NCBI GenBank assembly: GCA_015660615.1
Contig: DQKQ01000116.1
Coordinates: 1-10,275, forward strand
DNA: 10,275 nucleotides
Source: Flavobacteriales bacterium
Lineage (GTDB): Bacteria > Bacteroidota > Bacteroidia > Flavobacteriales_D > Sanyastnellaceae
Direction of reading: 5' to 3'
Below the pieces are notes generated by a model. It was not told where the DNA came from, did not search any database, and saw only the letters and a program-made list of their open reading frames with translations. Shown piece by piece: positions 9,854-10,275 of this stretch; position 1 is the first letter of the stretch; every line of letters begins with the position of its first letter. The translations under genes were made by a program, and so were the position numbers.

Positions 9854-10275
9854 CAGTTAGCGAATTAGTAGGAAAGTGGGTGTCAATTAAATGGCATAGA
9901 GATGACGACCCTTGGACTGGGAAAATCTTAAGAGAAGAACGTGGATTTCATGTTTTAGAGACTGCTGAAGGAAAAGAAGTACCTTTTAAAAAAGATTCGC
10001 TCTGTAATTTAGAAGTAATCAGCGAGCCGGCTCCAAAGTCTTCTGGTTTTATTGCTAAAATCCGAACCTGGATGATAGAAAAACCCTGGTTTTGGATGAA
10101 TAAGCATAAAATGTTTACTATTTTTTGGAGCGGCGTGGTTATCGATTTTTGGGCTAATTGGTACAGCTATGCTATAGTGCACGACTGGATTATCTTGCAA
10201 GCCATTCTGGGGTTTTTCTTGCCAATCCTTAATTTCCCTTTTATACATTGGTTTATCGACGAGCAAGACATCAGC
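9850..10275 (+). CDS. SH3-like domain fused to a two-helix membrane domain (3' truncated by window edge)
   Basis: Open from ATG 9850 to the window end, 142 codons with no stop, so it is partial. Residues 1-59 follow the small SH3-like family: LVGKWVSIKWHRDDD, TGKILREERG, HVLETAEGKEVPF and the closing NLEVISE. Where the relatives stop, this protein continues with a short linker (PAPKSSG), an amphipathic segment (about 67-87) and two hydrophobic segments, about 88-110 and 113-136 (IILQAILGFFLPILNFPF). The SH3-like part is probably cytoplasmic with the helices in the inner membrane. Start by ATGA overlap; no clear ribosome site. Function unknown. Confidence 0.75.
   Translation, partial: MTVSELVGKWVSIKWHRDDDPWTGKILREERGFHVLETAEGKEVPFKKDSLCNLEVISEPAPKSSGFIAKIRTWMIEKPWFWMNKHKMFTIFWSGVVIDFWANWYSYAIVHDWIILQAILGFFLPILNFPFIHWFIDEQDIS

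Noticed and set aside
10009..10266. 85-codon minus-strand open frame near the window end
   Set aside because: It is antisense to the SH3-membrane fusion, whose forward frame has the family signature, so the reverse frame is a shadow.

Overview
The window reads as part of a tailed bacteriophage genome, or a phage-derived contig, with every supported gene on the + strand. The evidence is dense packing of small genes with ATGA or longer overlaps, Shine-Dalgarno sequences, sigma70-like promoters, free-standing homing-endonuclease-type genes and several conserved-phage-hypothetical proteins. A lipoprotein signal and a secreted metalloprotease suggest a host with a cell envelope that matures lipoproteins, most likely Gram-negative. 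Several proteins resemble, from memory only, families of large (T4-like or marine) myoviruses. The host cannot be named from the sequence.

Layout. (A) 1-2244 has a virion or late-gene flavour: the end of an unknown gene, a 378-aa helical membrane-associated protein ending in a 'DLQKLIHESLLE' motif, a signal-peptide-bearing metzincin protease (HEFGHALGWQH), an acidic lipoprotein overlapping it, and a small protein opening with a related 'LQALIREIL' motif. A 14-bp inverted repeat closes this block. (B) 2341-2739 is a PD-(D/E)XK endonuclease gene flanked by short direct repeats. (C) 2834-3944 starts at a strong promoter: a GIY-YIG nuclease followed by four overlapping small genes. (D) 4039-8641 starts at a near-duplicate of that promoter and runs as one compressed unit of 16 genes. 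(E) 8699-end starts at a third, different sigma70-like promoter and holds a conserved phage protein, three more small SH3-like proteins (the last fused to two membrane segments and cut by the window edge) and a YhbQ-type GIY-YIG nuclease.

The outstanding feature is a family of at least 13 small predicted SH3/KOW-like proteins. They follow the plan 'MKVGDLV...G.I/V...V.W.DG...L.VI' and lie at 3187, 3339, 3533, 3756, 5097, 5347, 5537, 5730, 5912, 6663, 9191, 9400 and 9850. Their 5' ends are conserved at nucleotide level while their bodies diverge. In four junctions the same 14 bases (ATGAAAGTCGGTGA, or its GTG variant) start one gene and stop the previous one, and the codons of the conserved 'EVI' C-terminus often supply the ribosome-binding site of the next gene. 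Three nuclease genes lie beside or within this array. This looks like a modular, translation-coupled, recombining gene array of unknown function. Seven genes or corrected starts given here (3187-3342, 7536-7691, 8477-8641, 9850-end, and the shorter forms at 2041, 3339 and 8192) are easily missed because they are short, partial or preceded by in-frame upstream starts.
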